DNA of 64,000 nt, taken from positions 1,364,001 to 1,428,000 of the forward strand of contig NZ_JARVZZ010000001.1 in the NCBI RefSeq assembly GCF_029846115.1. The letters are read 5' to 3'. This DNA is from Serratia marcescens. GTDB lineage: Bacteria; Pseudomonadota; Gammaproteobacteria; Enterobacterales; Enterobacteriaceae. Positions 42,796-50,029 of the stretch are shown piece after piece. Both the position numbers and the translations under genes were made by a program. The notes below the pieces were generated by a model. The model saw only the letters and a program-made list of their open reading frames with translations. It was not told where the DNA came from and made no database searches. How positions within the stretch are numbered: the stretch's first letter is position 1; every line of letters begins with the position of its first letter.

Positions 42796-43931
42796 GGGCC
42801 GGCTGGCGCTGCTTCAGTCACGCGTTCGATAAAGAGTGCCGCGTCGCCTTTCGCAGCCCGGTAGTGCACTGGCTGAGCTGGATCTTTCCGCTGATCCTGT
42901 TTGGGCTGATCAGCAGCAACTTCTCCGAAGGCACGCTGCTCGATCTGCCGGTCTCGGTGGTGGACAGCGATCATAGCCCGCTCTCCAAATCGCTGACGCG
43001 GCGGCTGGACGCCGGGTCGCACGCCCACGTCGAGGCCTACGGCGGTGGGCTGCCGGAGTCGCTGAGCCGCCTGCGCAGCGCACAGGATTACGCGTTGCTG
43101 TACATCCCGCCGGACTTTGAGGCCAACGCGCTGTCGGGCAAACAGCCGAGCGTGGTGATGTACTACAATGCGCTGTTCTACGGCGCCGGGCTGTACTCCA
43201 CCCAGGACTTTGGCGGCCTGATGAACGAAATCAACGCCAGCACCCGCAGCATCATCGCCACCGAGATGGGCAAAACGCTGCCGCCCTTGGCGGACGTGAC
43301 GCTCTCCTACGGCAGCCTGTTCAACGCCAGCGGCAGCTATATCTATTACCAGCAGTTCGCCGCCACCATCCATTTGCTGCAGCTGTTCGCGGTGACCTGC
43401 ATGATCTACGTGCTGGCGCGCAGCAAGTCGCTGCTGCAGGCCAAGCCGTTCAGCCTGGCGCTGCTCGGCAAGCTGGCGCCTTACACGCTGTGTTTCACCA
43501 CCCTGCTGATGGTGGAGATCGCGGCGCTGGTGGGCATCTTTGACGCCCGCGTCAGCGGCAATCCGCTGTTTATGCTGATGATCGGCCTGTTTTACGTGAT
43601 GGCGGCGCAGAGCATCGGCCTGCTGCTGTATACCTTTACCGGCAGCACTATCACCGCTTACAGCCTGATCGGTATTTTGGTCAGTATCGCGATGACCTTC
43701 TCCGGCATGGCGGTGCCTGAGCTGTCGATGCCGCTGCCGGCGCGTATCATTTCCAACATCGAGCCGCTGACCCACGCGCTGTACGCGATGTTCGACGTGT
43801 TCCTGCGGCAGGTGCACGCCAGCGCCATCTTCAGCGTGTGTGCGCTGCTGGCGGTCTATCCGCTGGTGGCCGCGCTGCTGGTGCGTAATCGCCTGCCGGC
43901 GCGGCTGGCAAAAGAGGGGAACGCCGGATGA
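42777..43931 (+). CDS. ABC-2 type transporter permease (first of two)
   Basis: A 384-residue membrane protein. TM1 is at about 33-50, followed by a large extracytoplasmic domain to about 185, then five closely spaced membrane helices ending near 375. This is the ABC2_membrane_3 layout of YhhJ/YbhS-type exporters. Overlaps on both sides indicate one operon. The exact start is uncertain (ATG at 42777 or 42783). No ATP-binding subunit is encoded in the operon. Confidence 0.85.
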   Translation: MAMERVRAGWRCFSHAFDKECRVAFRSPVVHWLSWIFPLILFGLISSNFSEGTLLDLPVSVVDSDHSPLSKSLTRRLDAGSHAHVEAYGGGLPESLSRLRSAQDYALLYIPPDFEANALSGKQPSVVMYYNALFYGAGLYSTQDFGGLMNEINASTRSIIATEMGKTLPPLADVTLSYGSLFNASGSYIYYQQFAATIHLLQLFAVTCMIYVLARSKSLLQAKPFSLALLGKLAPYTLCFTTLLMVEIAALVGIFDARVSGNPLFMLMIGLFYVMAAQSIGLLLYTFTGSTITAYSLIGILVSIAMTFSGMAVPELSMPLPARIISNIEPLTHALYAMFDVFLRQVHASAIFSVCALLAVYPLVAALLVRNRLPARLAKEGNAG

Positions 43932-45070
43932 AGCTCTATTGGCAAACCTTCGTTAAGGTGCTGCTCGGCATGCTCGAGCGGCCGGTGTGGCTGATGCTGA
44001 TCCTGTCGCTGTGCATCATGAGCATGGTGTACGCCAATCGCACGGTGTGGGATCTGCCGGTGGGGGTGGTCGATCAGGATCACAGCACCGCCAGCCGGCA
44101 GCTGATCCGCCAGCTGGACGCCACCTCCAAGATCGCGATTGAAACCTACGACAGCCTGGAGCAGGCGCAGCGCGATCTCAGTTGGCGCAAGCTGTTTGCG
44201 GTGATCATCATGCCGGTGGATCTGGAGAAGAAGATCCTCAGCGGGCAGAACATCGTGGTGCCGGTGTACGGCGATGCCACCAACCGCCTGGCCAACGGCC
44301 AGATCCAACAGGACGTGGTGGCGGCCTACCAGCAGCTGCTGACGGAGTACAATAACGGCCTGCTGCTGCGCAGCGGCTTCAGCGAACGGCAGGCGCAGAT
44401 ACTGCTGACGCCGATACTGGGGCAAACGCTGGACGTGTTTAACCCCGGCATCAGCTTCGCGGCGATCATTTTCCCCGGCCTGCTGGTGATGCTGTTGCAG
44501 CACTCGCTGCTGATCGCCTGTATCCGCGTCAACATCGCCATGAAGAGCATGCCCGGCGGCAAGGCGCCGCTGGCGGCGCACCTCGGCGGGCTGACGGCGC
44601 TGCTGCCGATCTGGCTGTTCCTGTCGATCGTGCTGTTCGTGCTGTGGCCGTGGGTATTGGGCTATCGGCAGACGGCGAACATCGCCGAACTGCTGCTGCT
44701 GACCTTCCCGTTCCTGCTGGCGGTACTGGGGCTGGGCAAGCTGGTGACCGAGTGCCTGCGCAGCGTCGAAATGATCTACCTGACGTTGGCGTTCATCACC
44801 ACGCCGATCTTCTACCTGTCCGGCACCATCTGGCCGCTGCAGTCGATGCCGGCCTGGGTGCGCGCCATCTCGTACAGCATTCCTTCCACCTGGGGCACCA
44901 AGGCGATCGCCGGCGTCAACCAGATGGGGCTGTCGCTGAACGAAGTGTGGGGCGACGTGATGATGATGCTGGTGCTCGGCGTGGTCTACACCCTGCTGGG
45001 CTTTGGCGTCGGCTTCTTGCGCAACAGCGTGGCGCTGCGCGGGATGTTCAGGAAGCGTCGGGCGAATTGA
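43928..45070 (+). CDS. ABC-2 type transporter permease (second of two)
   Basis: A 380-residue paralogue of the previous protein with the same topology. The N-terminal anchor is followed by a DLPVGVVDQDHSTASRQLIRQ segment that parallels DLPVSVVDSDHSPLSKSLTRR of its partner, and five or six C-terminal helices complete it. The start overlaps the upstream stop by four bases. The pair probably forms a heterodimeric membrane channel. Confidence 0.86.
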   Translation: MKLYWQTFVKVLLGMLERPVWLMLILSLCIMSMVYANRTVWDLPVGVVDQDHSTASRQLIRQLDATSKIAIETYDSLEQAQRDLSWRKLFAVIIMPVDLEKKILSGQNIVVPVYGDATNRLANGQIQQDVVAAYQQLLTEYNNGLLLRSGFSERQAQILLTPILGQTLDVFNPGISFAAIIFPGLLVMLLQHSLLIACIRVNIAMKSMPGGKAPLAAHLGGLTALLPIWLFLSIVLFVLWPWVLGYRQTANIAELLLLTFPFLLAVLGLGKLVTECLRSVEMIYLTLAFITTPIFYLSGTIWPLQSMPAWVRAISYSIPSTWGTKAIAGVNQMGLSLNEVWGDVMMMLVLGVVYTLLGFGVGFLRNSVALRGMFRKRRAN

Positions 45071-45073
45071 TTG

Positions 45074-45099
45074 AAAACTCCCCTCCGTGAGGAGGGGAG
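45074..45099 (-). terminator. Terminator of ubiU-ubiV (minus strand)
   Basis: A nine-base-pair stem (CTCCCCTCC / GGAGGGGAG) with a GTGA loop is preceded on the plus strand by AAAA, so on the minus strand it is a stem plus U tract. It may also act on the convergent permease operon. Confidence 0.75.
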
Positions 45100-45105
45100 C
45101 GAGGA

Positions 45106-45984
45106 TCACCCCACCAACTCCAACCCCGCCACCCGGCGCCAGTAGCCGTTGCAGTCGGCGTGGTCGGTCAAGGCCAGCGGTTGCTCGCCGCGTTCGTTGG
45201 CGCGGAAGGCATCGATTTGCGCCAGCGTCTCGGCGCCCTGCGGCGACAGCCGCACGATGTCTACCAGTCCTTGCATGCTCGGCAGCTCGTTGCCGAGGTT
45301 GTAGCAGTAGCCGCTCATGGTCTGAATGCCGTTGAGCACGAACACCTGCTGTTGCTCCTGTGAGCGCATCATGCGGCCCTGCGGATACTTGATGCAGCAG
45401 GTTTCGCACTCGTCCTTGCCGCGGTTCTCCGAACGCGCGGTGAAGCAGCGCGCCGAGTAGGCCAGCGGCAGATGGCCGTAGCTCAACACCTCCACCTCGA
45501 AATCGTGGCGGAAGCCCAGCTCGTCGCACTGCGCCAGCAGGTTGGCCAGCCAGTCGCGCGACAGTTCGACCGGCATGCACCAGCGCATCATGCCCTGGCG
45601 GCGCAGCAGGCGCAGGGTATAGGCGTTGTAGCAGTTCAGCGCATGGCCGGCGACGAACGGCAAGCCGCGTTCCGCCGCCATGTTCACCGCGCCCAGATCG
45701 TTGGCTTCCAGCAGGAACTCGCCGTTCTCCACATAGCGTTTCAGCTCATTCAGTTCGGACGGCGCCTGCAGCAGCGCCAGCGTGGAGATCACCACCTGCT
45801 TGCCGCTGCGGGCGATCTCGCGCGCCAGCGCCAGCCAATCGCCGACCTTCATCTCGCGCCGCTTGGTGCAGACGCTCTCGCCGAGGTAAATGATGTCGGC
45901 GCTGCTCTCCGCCGCCTGTTGATAGAACGCCGCGATGTCGTTTTTCGGCCAGTAGTAGAGTACCGGCCCCAGTGCGTATTTCAT
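45106..45984 (-). CDS. ubiV: O2-independent ubiquinone hydroxylation protein UbiV
   Basis: A 292-residue U32-family protein. With UbiU it forms a 4Fe-4S heterodimer that hydroxylates ubiquinone precursors without oxygen. The conserved cysteines are present: Cys39 in LGESVC, and the CETC pair with the upstream cysteine of SARCFTAR. The start at 45984 (MKYALGPVLYYWPK) matches E. coli YhbV/UbiV; a longer frame is antisense to conserved ubiU sequence and not used. It lies 11 bp after ubiU. Confidence 0.95.
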   Translation of the reverse strand: MKYALGPVLYYWPKNDIAAFYQQAAESSADIIYLGESVCTKRREMKVGDWLALAREIARSGKQVVISTLALLQAPSELNELKRYVENGEFLLEANDLGAVNMAAERGLPFVAGHALNCYNAYTLRLLRRQGMMRWCMPVELSRDWLANLLAQCDELGFRHDFEVEVLSYGHLPLAYSARCFTARSENRGKDECETCCIKYPQGRMMRSQEQQQVFVLNGIQTMSGYCYNLGNELPSMQGLVDIVRLSPQGAETLAQIDAFRANERGEQPLALTDHADCNGYWRRVAGLELVG

Positions 45985-45995
45985 GTTTCCTCCGG

Positions 45996-46991
45996 CTACT
46001 GCCATTTGCGGTGATAGGCGCCCAGCGTGGTTTGGGTGCCCTCGGACATCGCGCCCAGCGTCTCCATCCAGGCGGCGTCGGCGCGGTAGGCGGCCGGATC
46101 GGCCTGGCAACGGTCGATCGCCTGGCGCCAGACGCGTGCCACCTGGCTGACGTAAGCCGGGCTGCGCTGGCGGCCTTCGATCTTCACCGAGGCGATGTTG
46201 GCGGCCAGCAGCTCCGGCAGCAGCTCCAGCGTATTGAGGCTGGTGGGCTCTTCCAGCGCGTGGTAGCGCACGTCATCCACCAGATAGCGGCCCTTGCACA
46301 GCGTCGGGTAACCGGCGTTTTCATGATCCTGATAGCGGTCGATTAGCACGTCGTTCAGGCGCGACTCCATGCCCTGCGGGGTTTGCTGCCAGCGCACGAA
46401 GCGCGCCGGCGAACAGGCGCCGACGGTGTTCGGCGACTCGCCGGTCAGGTAGGAAGAGAGATAGCAGCGCCCCTCAGCCATGATGCACAGGCTGCCGAAG
46501 GCGAACACTTCCAGCGGCACCGGGCTGGTGCGCGCCAGCTGTTTCACCTGATGCATCGACAGCACGCGTGGCAGCACCACCCGGCCCACCTCGAAGTTGC
46601 GTTGGTAGAAGCGGATCGCTTCCTCGTTGGTGGCGGAGGCCTGCACCGAAACGTGGCGCTCCAGCTGCGGGTAGCGCTGGGCGGCGTATTCCAGCATCGC
46701 CAGATCCGCCAGAATCAGCGCGTCGGCGCCCAGTTGGGCCGCCATATCCACCGCGCGCTGCCAGCGGGCGTAGCCGTCGGGATGGGCGAAGGTGTTGATG
46801 GCGATATGCAGCTTGCGGCCGTGGCGGTGTACGTAATCGACCGCTTCCTGCAGCTTTTTCTCGGTGAAGTTGAGGCCGGCGAAGTGGCGCGCGTTGGTAT
46901 CGTCTTTCAGGCCGATGTAAACGGCGTCGGCGCCGTTATCCACCGCGGCCTTCAGGGCCGGCAGGTTGCCGGCGGGACAAAGCAGCTCCAT
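45996..46991 (-). CDS. ubiU: O2-independent ubiquinone hydroxylation protein UbiU
   Basis: A 331-residue U32-family partner of UbiV. It starts MELLCPAGNLPALKAAVDNGADAVY and holds the iron-sulfur cysteines in GSLCIMAEGRCYLSS, GACSPARF and TLCKGRYL. The length equals E. coli UbiU (331). It is divergent from ubiT, across a 259-bp region with a striking palindrome and TTGAT half-sites. Confidence 0.96.
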   Translation of the reverse strand: MELLCPAGNLPALKAAVDNGADAVYIGLKDDTNARHFAGLNFTEKKLQEAVDYVHRHGRKLHIAINTFAHPDGYARWQRAVDMAAQLGADALILADLAMLEYAAQRYPQLERHVSVQASATNEEAIRFYQRNFEVGRVVLPRVLSMHQVKQLARTSPVPLEVFAFGSLCIMAEGRCYLSSYLTGESPNTVGACSPARFVRWQQTPQGMESRLNDVLIDRYQDHENAGYPTLCKGRYLVDDVRYHALEEPTSLNTLELLPELLAANIASVKIEGRQRSPAYVSQVARVWRQAIDRCQADPAAYRADAAWMETLGAMSEGTQTTLGAYHRKWQ

Positions 46992-47010
46992 AGATTTATC
47001 CTGGCTTAGC

Positions 47011-47032
47011 CGTGCGCCCGGCCGGGCGCACG
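47011..47032. promoter_or_regulatory. Perfect 22-bp palindrome just upstream of ubiU
   Basis: CGTGCGCCCGG joined to its exact reverse complement without spacer, GC-rich, ends 20 bp before the ubiU start codon. It could fold in the ubiU 5' leader next to the ribosome-binding site, or be a protein-binding site. Confidence 0.6.
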
Positions 47033-47119
47033 CTGTCTTTTAAAGGTTGCCGACGGCGGTGTTCCGCCGGCAAACGCGAATCGGGGAGGCCATTTTAGGC
47101 AAAGGGGCGCACACAGGTT

Positions 47120-47181
47120 TTGATTTGAGGCAGCTTATGGCGTATTGATAAACATGGCGGTGAAATGCACTATTTGTTGAT
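47120..47181. promoter_or_regulatory. Cluster of TTGAT half-sites in the ubiU/ubiT promoter region
   Basis: TTGAT occurs at 47120, 47145 and 47177. E. coli ubiUV and ubiT are linked to anaerobic growth and FNR control, and TTGAT is the FNR half-site. None has a good ATCAA partner at four bases, so the call is weak. Confidence 0.3.
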
Positions 47182-47250
47182 ATAGACCGCTGAAGCCGCG
47201 CGCCAGTGTGGCAAAATAGCGGTAGTCCGTATTGAAAGGAGTGGATGACC

Positions 47251-47772
47251 GTGTTGGAACAACTACGAGCACGCCTTGTGCGCCAGGGGCCGTCGCTGCT
47301 GCGCATCCCGCTGAAATTCACGCCGTTCGCCCTGCAGCGTCAGCTGCTGCAACAGGTGCTGAGCTGGCAGTTCCGCCAGGCGTTGGCGGATGGGGATCTG
47401 GAATTTCTCGAATCGCGCTGGCTGAAGATCGAAGTTCGCGATCTGGCGCTACAATGGTTTATGACGGTAGAAAACGACAAACTGGTGGTCAGCCAGCACG
47501 CCGAAGCGGACGTCAGCTTCAGCGGTGACGCCAACGATCTGATCCTGATCGCGGCGCGCAAGCAAGATCCGGATACGCTGTTCTTTCAGCGTCGGCTGCA
47601 GATTGAAGGGGATACCGAATTGGGCCTGTATGTGAAAAATTTGATGGACGCCATCGAGCTGGAAAGCATGCCCGCGCCGCTGCGCATGGGGCTGTTGCAG
47701 TTGGCTGATTTTGTCGAAGCAGGGTTGCAGGAGGGCACGGCGTCGGCTTCCCGTGTGGCGGTATCATGCTGA
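47251..47772 (+). CDS. ubiT: Ubiquinone biosynthesis accessory factor UbiT (SCP2 domain)
   Basis: A 173-residue SCP2 sterol-carrier-fold protein needed for O2-independent ubiquinone synthesis, probably binding the lipid intermediates. Conserved: LTPFALQRQLLQQVLSWQF-like segment, ADVSFSGDANDLILIAARKQD, and FFQRRLQIEGDTELGLYVKN. I choose the GTG at 47251: it lies nine bases from AGGAG and gives the E. coli-like start (M)LEQLRARL. The ATG two codons earlier is too close to the site. It overlaps yhbS by seven bases. Confidence 0.93.
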   Translation: MLEQLRARLVRQGPSLLRIPLKFTPFALQRQLLQQVLSWQFRQALADGDLEFLESRWLKIEVRDLALQWFMTVENDKLVVSQHAEADVSFSGDANDLILIAARKQDPDTLFFQRRLQIEGDTELGLYVKNLMDAIELESMPAPLRMGLLQLADFVEAGLQEGTASASRVAVSC

Positions 47773-48269
47773 TCCGCGTAGAGATCCCGGTAGACGCGGC
47801 GGGCATCGACGCCTTGCTGCGCCGCGCCTTTGGCCGCGACGACGAAGCCGATCTGGTGCAGCAGCTGCGGGAAGACGGCCTGCTGACGCTGGGCGTGGTC
47901 GCCACTGACGACGAAGGCGGGGTAGTGGGTTATGCCGCGTTCAGCCCGGTGGACGTGGCCGGCGAAGACCGCCAATGGGTGGCGCTGGCGCCGCTGGCGG
48001 TAGACGAAAGCCTGCGCCGCCAGGGGCTGGCTGAAAAGCTGGTGTATGAAGGCTTGGATTCGCTGAACGAATTCAGCTACGCCGCGGTGGTGGTGCTGGG
48101 CGAGCCGGCCTACTACGGCCGCTTCGGCTTTAAACCGGCCGCCGCCTATGGCCTGCACTGCCGCTGGTCGGAGACGGAAAACTCGTTCCAGGTGTATCCG
48201 CTGGCGGAAGATGCCCTGAATGGCGTCAGCGGCGAAGTGGCTTTTTCGGCGCCGTTTAATCGCTTTTAA
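47766..48269 (+). CDS. yhbS: GNAT-family N-acetyltransferase YhbS
   Basis: A 167-residue acetyltransferase with the acetyl-CoA binding motif [21 protein letters not shown] and the C-terminal [11 protein letters not shown] motif typical of the family. The substrate is unknown; E. coli YhbS is the same size. It overlaps ubiT upstream and converges on yhbQ, overlapping it by 14 bases at the 3' ends. Confidence 0.93.
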   Translation: MLIRVEIPVDAAGIDALLRRAFGRDDEADLVQQLREDGLLTLGVVATDDEGGVVGYAAFSPVDVAGEDRQWVALAPLAVDESLRRQGLAEKLVYEGLDSLNEFSYAAVVVLGEPAYYGRFGFKPAAAYGLHCRWSETENSFQVYPLAEDALNGVSGEVAFSAPFNRF

Positions 48270-48564
48270 CGACGACGGGTAATAGATACTCCAACGACAG
48301 CGGCGGGTGATTCACCAGCCGCTCTTTTTGTATTTTGCTCAGCTGTTTGACGCGGTATTCCAGCTTCAGCGCCGTTGAGCGATCCCCCACCTGGCAGTGA
48401 AACGCCAGCGTTAATTCCCCTTTGCCGCGCAGCGCCTTGGCGCCTTTGCCGGCCTGATGCTGCGCCAGGCGGCGCGCCACGTCGGTGGTGATGCCGGTAT
48501 ACAGCATGCCACTCGGTAAACGCAGCATGTAGAGGTGCCAGGGAGTGGGGGAGTTGTCGGTCAT
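48256..48564 (-). CDS. yhbQ: GIY-YIG nuclease superfamily protein YhbQ
   Basis: A 102-residue small single-domain nuclease with the signature LYMLR...[16 protein letters not shown] (GIY-YIG in the form LYM/YTG). E. coli YhbQ (100) is reported as a DNA endonuclease. It ends inside the 3' end of yhbS. It is on the same strand as potE-speF but 86 bp further on. Confidence 0.93.
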   Translation of the reverse strand: MTDNSPTPWHLYMLRLPSGMLYTGITTDVARRLAQHQAGKGAKALRGKGELTLAFHCQVGDRSTALKLEYRVKQLSKIQKERLVNHPPLSLEYLLPVVVKSD

Positions 48565-48650
48565 CGTACGCCGTTTTGGTGGCCAGGGTCGGCGTATGAT
48601 GGCATGTTCGCCATCACAATCCCATCCCCGGCCGCCGGTGCCCTACCGCT

Positions 48651-49967
48651 TTACCCCTTTTTTCCCGCCAGCTCAAATCGCGGCGAGACGATGCCGTACA
48701 GCGTCCAGCCGAGGAAGGTGGCGATGGCGCCCCACATCATCGCTTCCTCACCGGAGCTGTAGAGCGCGTAGAAGCTGTACAGCGCGCCGATGCCGGCGAT
48801 GATATTGGCGATGCGCGCCTTGTTGTCCGGCACTTTCGCCACTTTTTGAATAATGACCAGCGCCGCCATCGACAGGATATAAGGGATGATGTTGGTCACC
48901 ACCGCCAGGTTCACCAGCACGTTGAACTGCTTGTTCAGCGACGGGCTGATGGTCATCAGCGACAGGCCGCTCTGGATGACGACGATGGTCAGCATGCCTT
49001 TAACCGGCGCGTCGGCCTTGCTCAGCTTGGAGAAGATTTTCGGGAAGAAGCCGCTGTCGGCGGAGGATTTGAACACCTGAGCGATGGTGAACTGCCAGCC
49101 GAGCAGCGAGCCGACGCAGGACATGACCATCAACGCCATGATGATCTTGCCGACCGTCGGGTTGAACATGTGGGAGAACGCCAGCCCGAACGGGGCGGTG
49201 GAGTTGGCCAGATCCATGTTCGGCACGATGCCGGCGATCACGTTGGTCGAAATGATATAGATCACCGCCGCGCTGAGGGTGCCGCCCAGTACGGCGATCG
49301 GCACGTTGCGCTCCGGATTTTCCACCACGTCGGTGTTGGCGCAGGCGGATTCCAGCCCCAGAAACGCCCACAGGGTCATCGAGATCGAGGCGCCGATGGC
49401 TTCGAAGGTCGGCACCTGATGTGGGTTCCAGGCGGCGACGTAGGCGCTGCCGCTGAACCAGTACCAACCGACAACCGAGATGCCCACCACCGGAATGATC
49501 ACGCCCCAGACGGTGATGCCGCTGATTTTGCCGGTGATGCGCGCACCGCCGAAGTTGGCGACGGTCGCCAGCCACAGCACGCCGATGGTGGCGATACAGA
49601 TCCCGAGCGGGCTGAGCGTAGCGCCAAACAGCTCGGTGCCGTAGCCGACGGCGGAAATGGCGATGGCGATGTTGGCGATCAGCAGCGAAACGCCGTAGGT
49701 GTAGTTCGCCATAAAGTTGCCTGATTTGCCGAAGGCGTATTCGGCGTAGCCGCCCATGCCGCCGGATTTACGGCTGAACATGCCACATTTGGCGAACGCG
49801 TAGGCCAGCGCCATCGAGCCGACGGCGGTCACCAGCCAGGAAACGATCGAAATCGTGCCCACTTCGGCCAGCTTGGTCGGCAGCATAATTATGCCGGAAC
49901 CCATCATATTCACGGCGGTCAGGATCGTTAATTGCACGACCCCCATTTTATTATTGGACTTACTCAT
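48651..49967 (-). CDS. potE: Putrescine/ornithine antiporter PotE
   Basis: A 438-residue APC-family antiporter with 12 membrane helices. The N-terminal NMMGSGIIMLPTKLAEVG and the CANTDVVENPERNVPIA segment are almost the same as in E. coli PotE (439). It exports putrescine in exchange for ornithine at acidic pH. It lies 62 bp after speF, with a hairpin in between. The start could also be two codons upstream. Confidence 0.97.
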   Translation of the reverse strand: MSKSNNKMGVVQLTILTAVNMMGSGIIMLPTKLAEVGTISIVSWLVTAVGSMALAYAFAKCGMFSRKSGGMGGYAEYAFGKSGNFMANYTYGVSLLIANIAIAISAVGYGTELFGATLSPLGICIATIGVLWLATVANFGGARITGKISGITVWGVIIPVVGISVVGWYWFSGSAYVAAWNPHQVPTFEAIGASISMTLWAFLGLESACANTDVVENPERNVPIAVLGGTLSAAVIYIISTNVIAGIVPNMDLANSTAPFGLAFSHMFNPTVGKIIMALMVMSCVGSLLGWQFTIAQVFKSSADSGFFPKIFSKLSKADAPVKGMLTIVVIQSGLSLMTISPSLNKQFNVLVNLAVVTNIIPYILSMAALVIIQKVAKVPDNKARIANIIAGIGALYSFYALYSSGEEAMMWGAIATFLGWTLYGIVSPRFELAGKKG

Positions 49968-49995
49968 GATCATTTTCTCTTTTAGGATGCGATCC

Positions 49996-50019
49996 GGGCG
50001 GCGAGAATAATCGCCGCCC
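49996..50019 (-). other. Stem-loop in the speF-potE intergenic space
   Basis: A nine-base-pair stem (GGGCGGCGA / TCGCCGCCC) with a six-base loop, lying 10 bases after the speF stop. There is no strong U tract on the minus strand, so partial termination or mRNA stabilisation of the upstream cistron are both possible. Confidence 0.6.
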
Positions 50020-50029
50020 CGTAAGGTGA

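Noticed and set aside
43856..45580. A 574-codon open frame antisense to the second ABC-2 permease and reaching into ubiV
   Set aside because: It crosses two well-supported genes, has no domain and shows the usual antisense composition.
47145..47158. A full FNR site in the ubiU/ubiT region
   Set aside because: Only the TTGAT half fits; the second half does not match ATCAA, so it is listed only as a half-site cluster.
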